NCBI GenBank assembly: GCA_958450365.1
Contig: CAUEEP010000743.1
Span: 2,472,001 to 2,536,000, forward strand
From: Mesorhabditis belari
Lineage: Eukaryota > Nematoda > Chromadorea > Rhabditida > Rhabditidae
Length of the DNA: 64,000 nt
Reading direction: 5' to 3'
The notes below the pieces were generated by a model. That model made no database searches. It saw only the letters and a list, made by a program, of their open reading frames with translations, and was not told the DNA's origin. The translations under genes were made by a program, and so were the position numbers. Positions 61,601 through 64,000 of the stretch are shown in pieces; positions within the stretch are counted from its first letter, which is position 1; each line of letters starts with the position of its first letter.

Positions 61601-62602
61601 TACCATTGTGTAGCCCTTGAAAAGAGCTTTCAGAAAATGTATAACACTAATAGTTTAAACTCCAAGACAAGGGAGTTACAGACGGCGGAAGTGACGATCG
61701 TTTTTCAAATATTCTATTTCATTGTCCAGTGCTGTAGTTGTGCAAAGTGCTTCTGGATTTTTTAAAAGGCACAATTCGAGTCGCACGGGGAGGTCGACTC
61801 CGGATCCGTATGGGGCATAGATCGGCACGCGATCCACTGCTCCACAGCGACAAAAGCCGTCCATTCCCAAAACAATTCCCAAAACCTCCAGAAAAACCAG
61901 CCTTTAGGCGTAACCCAATCAACGTAATTTTAGTCTCATCCACTAATAGTTTAAATCTCATCATAACACTAATAGTTTAAACTCAAAGACAAGGGAGTTA
62001 CAGACGCGCGAAAGTGACGATCGTTTTTCAAATATTATATTTCATTGTCCAGTACTGTACCTAATAGCTTTTTTTTTGAAAAACATGAAAGATGTAAATT
62101 GTTTTTCACAATCAACCTGGAGATTAGGATGGTCCAGAAGTTATTGAAGATTTCTTTACAAACAAAGCAAAAAAGATAAACAAATTGATTAAGATAGATT
62201 AAGTGATTTTCGTTACAGTGATCAAAGAATGATTAGGTGTTGTGATTTGACGATTTAGCATCTGTGAGTCGTTGTAAAAAGATTGAAAACCAGGGAAACT
62301 TTGTTAAAAAGTGAAGTTTGTCATTGTCTTTGCCAATTTTTTTCTTCACCAACCACTATTTCTACGATAAATCTCCTCGTGATCATCAAGTTCATCCTCG
62401 GCTTTGATTCTACAAATTGCAGCTATAGATTAATGGTAAAAGACAGTAAACTGGCTTAAAACAATCCCCATTTTTACCTAGCTCTCCTCCAATCGCTTCC
62501 ATCCCATTCCTCGTTCCGCTCATCCTCATTATAGTCGTGAATTCGCACTCGGCGATATGCGGAAAAGTTTTGTCGTGTCCTTTGTAAAGGGTATGAAGCC
62601 AT
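58641..62602 (-). CDS. Unrecognised nematode membrane protein, 338 aa
   Basis: Ten exons on the minus strand: 62602-62478, 62409-62357, 60906-60829, 60125-60049, 59983-59832, 59784-59668, 59283-59156, 59115-59027, 58928-58853, 58762-58641. All phases agree; start ATG GCT, stop TAA. Residues 1-60 are charged and probably disordered (MASYPLQRTRQNFSAYRRVR, then acidic NEDERNEEWDGSD). A short polar region (VNGYVSNGEVIINGGTP) and an amphipathic helix (LMDRANKLYEFAREQSLESY) follow. One strong membrane segment (VAVLLVISALFSFIVAYRVG, about residues 168-187) is followed by a stretch containing three Cys or Asp/Thr motifs (CRGLSWMDSTLGTDLSPTLC), then weaker hydrophobic or amphipathic helices to the end (AVMIRLSIAIVDHFFGAIFA, FLINAFWAMIELIVSAVETV). 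No signal peptide. I recognise no family and assign no function. It is convergent with ckk-1. Confidence 0.85.
60181..60786. mobile_element. Composite pair of MITEs, second copy, in the minus-strand gene
   Basis: MITE (60181-60400), spacer (60401-60564), MITE (60565-60786): the same order, orientation and spacer sequence as 52581-53172 in ckk-1. It lies in the intron between exons 3 and 4 of the minus-strand gene. Confidence 0.88.
61503..62058. mobile_element. Palindromic element, complete copy, carrying a ckk-1 junction segment
   Basis: The outer arms are cactactggacaatgaaata and tatttcattgtccagtactg. Inner arms contain aactcccttgtctt/aagacaagggagtt. Between the arms lies about 200 bp also present at the 3' end of ckk-1 intron 12, down to ttttagtctcatcca. 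It lies in intron 2 of the minus-strand gene. Confidence 0.88.
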
Positions 62603-64000
62603 AATAAGATTTTTTTTTGGGTGACAAGGTAAGTTCTGTCTTGTGGTTATGAGTGAATGAAGGGGTGAAGACGATTGTGAATAAACAATGAAAGAGGGGA
62701 ATCATCGCCTTCATGCCCCCATTCTCTCACTCAAATCGAGAAGAACTCGTCGTCGAGTGGAGAGTGCAAACAGGGAAAAAGACAAAAAAGACAAAAAAGA
62801 CATCATTACCTCGAGTACCTCAATGGAGATGCCAATAGGAATATCGGGCAAATGGAAAAGTTTATCTTTGCGTACAAGCTTAGAATAGCTTTATCGATTA
62901 GATACATATTGCTAACTGTATAAAGTAGTAAGTTAATCGATCATCCATCATGCTAACTGTATAAAGTAATAAGTTAATCGATCAGCCATCATGCTAACTG
63001 TATAAAGTAATAAGTTAATCGATCATCCAGCATTCTAACTGTATAAAGTAGTAAGTTAATCGATCAGCCATCATGCTAACTGTATAAAGTAGTAAATTAA
63101 TCCATTCAACTTCATAAATCATGAAATCATGTAATCTTTAGCAATACGAATGATACGTTTAAAAAGCTTTACCAAAAACGAGTTGTAAAGACCGATTTTT
63201 AAGTCCCAGCAAAAAAAACAACAAAAGAAATTTCTTAGTAACACCCGATTGAGGCTTTTTCCTTTTCTTTTCGATATTCTGTAAGTTACTTTCACTTTTT
63301 TATAGACTGAGTTGTGGAGGGAATGGGCTCTCCTTTCTCGCGCAGTAATGCGGGGTCTTCCTTTGATGCGCTTCTCCCTTTGCACACAAATGCATTCCCC
63401 CCTTTGTGCTTTCTAAAAACCTACATTGTCTTGCGTTTTCCCAATCTAACACCTAAGGGCTAAGGAATGAGGAATTAGAGAAAATTTAAAAAAAACTCTT
63501 GAGAATTGTGGCAGAAATTTGAGAAATCAAAAATTTTGCTCTCTCAATCATCAAAACAATGAGTAAACAATTAGAAAGAAAGAAAAAACGGAAAGAAAAG
63601 GTTTAGGTATCTTAAAATAGGTTTACGTATCTTAAAATTAAAAAATTACAATATTAAAATTTGATATTTATAAAGAGAAATTCTTTGTAACTTTGAAAAC
63701 AAATAAAAAATGAGTAAAAGTTTCGAACAGAGAAAGAAATAATTGAAGAAGTGATTGCTGAGAGTGGATGATGTGTATTGAGAGTGTTTCTCAGCAAGGG
63801 ATCACGACCAGCTGTCACTTGTCGTCATAGCAAGGTCTCCCCCTCTTCTCCCTCATTCTCAGGGACACTAAAATTAGGTTCAGGTCAATGCTCATCTTTT
63901 CACTCATTTACCGCATTCACATATTATTCACGACTATCAAAAAGAGTATAGCGAAAATGTGTAGTTTTTTTAGAACAAGGAGTCAATGTTGGTGTAAATC
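62603..64000. other. Upstream flank of the minus-strand gene
   Basis: No further gene is supported. It holds the presumed promoter region and the 41-bp array at 62911-63105. The remainder is AT-rich with a few GC-richer patches (63300-63420 and 63790-63870) and no coding signal. Confidence 0.6.
62911..63105 (+). repeat. 41-bp tandem repeat, five copies
   Basis: Unit gctaactgtataaagtagta continuing agttaatcgatcagccatcat, spaced exactly 41 bp (starts at 62911, 62952, 62993 and on). It lies about 300 bp upstream of the minus-strand start codon. Confidence 0.95.

Overview
The window reads as nuclear DNA of a rhabditid-type nematode. Introns are GT-AG with short TTTNCAG-like acceptors, exons are mostly 50-220 bp, intron size ranges from about 40 bp to over 8 kb, and the three recognisable genes match nematode families: peroxisomal Lon (lonp-2), Nemo-like kinase (lit-1) and CaM-kinase kinase (ckk-1). 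Species cannot be named from sequence alone. All exon models below were assembled by hand from reading phase, splice sites and family motifs; each of the four models keeps an open frame across every junction.

Layout: 1-1853 is repeat-rich upstream DNA (parts of three palindromic element families). lonp-2 occupies 1854-7545 (+), 22 exons, 782 aa, ending in the peroxisomal signal AKL. 7546-12702 is low-complexity DNA holding no gene I can support. lit-1 runs from at least 12703 to 27353 (+); its first exon was not found and its largest intron is about 8 kb. 27354-33664 is the lit-1 3' flank with several miniature inverted-repeat elements (MITEs). ckk-1 occupies 33665-56134 (+), 16 exons, 540 aa, with two candidate alternative first exons and a decayed 1.24-kb mariner transposon in intron 2. 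Tail-to-tail with it, after about 2.5 kb, a minus-strand gene of 10 exons (62602-58641, 338 aa) encodes a membrane protein I do not recognise. The rest is repeats and AT-rich flank.

The genes do not form an operon: lonp-2 acts in peroxisomal protein quality control, lit-1 in Wnt/MAPK polarity signalling and ckk-1 in calcium signalling. The striking property of the locus is its non-coding structure. Nearly every long intron carries its own private minisatellite, at least seven kinds of TIR/MITE element sit in introns, and seven tRNA-like sequences are scattered around. In three places intronic repeats contain pieces of neighbouring exons or splice junctions: a 24-bp minisatellite in lonp-2 seeded by the adjacent exon, a copy of the 3' end and donor site of ckk-1 exon 7 inside an upstream intron, and a palindromic element whose two copies share a ckk-1 intron/exon boundary. 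These are the best candidates for further study.
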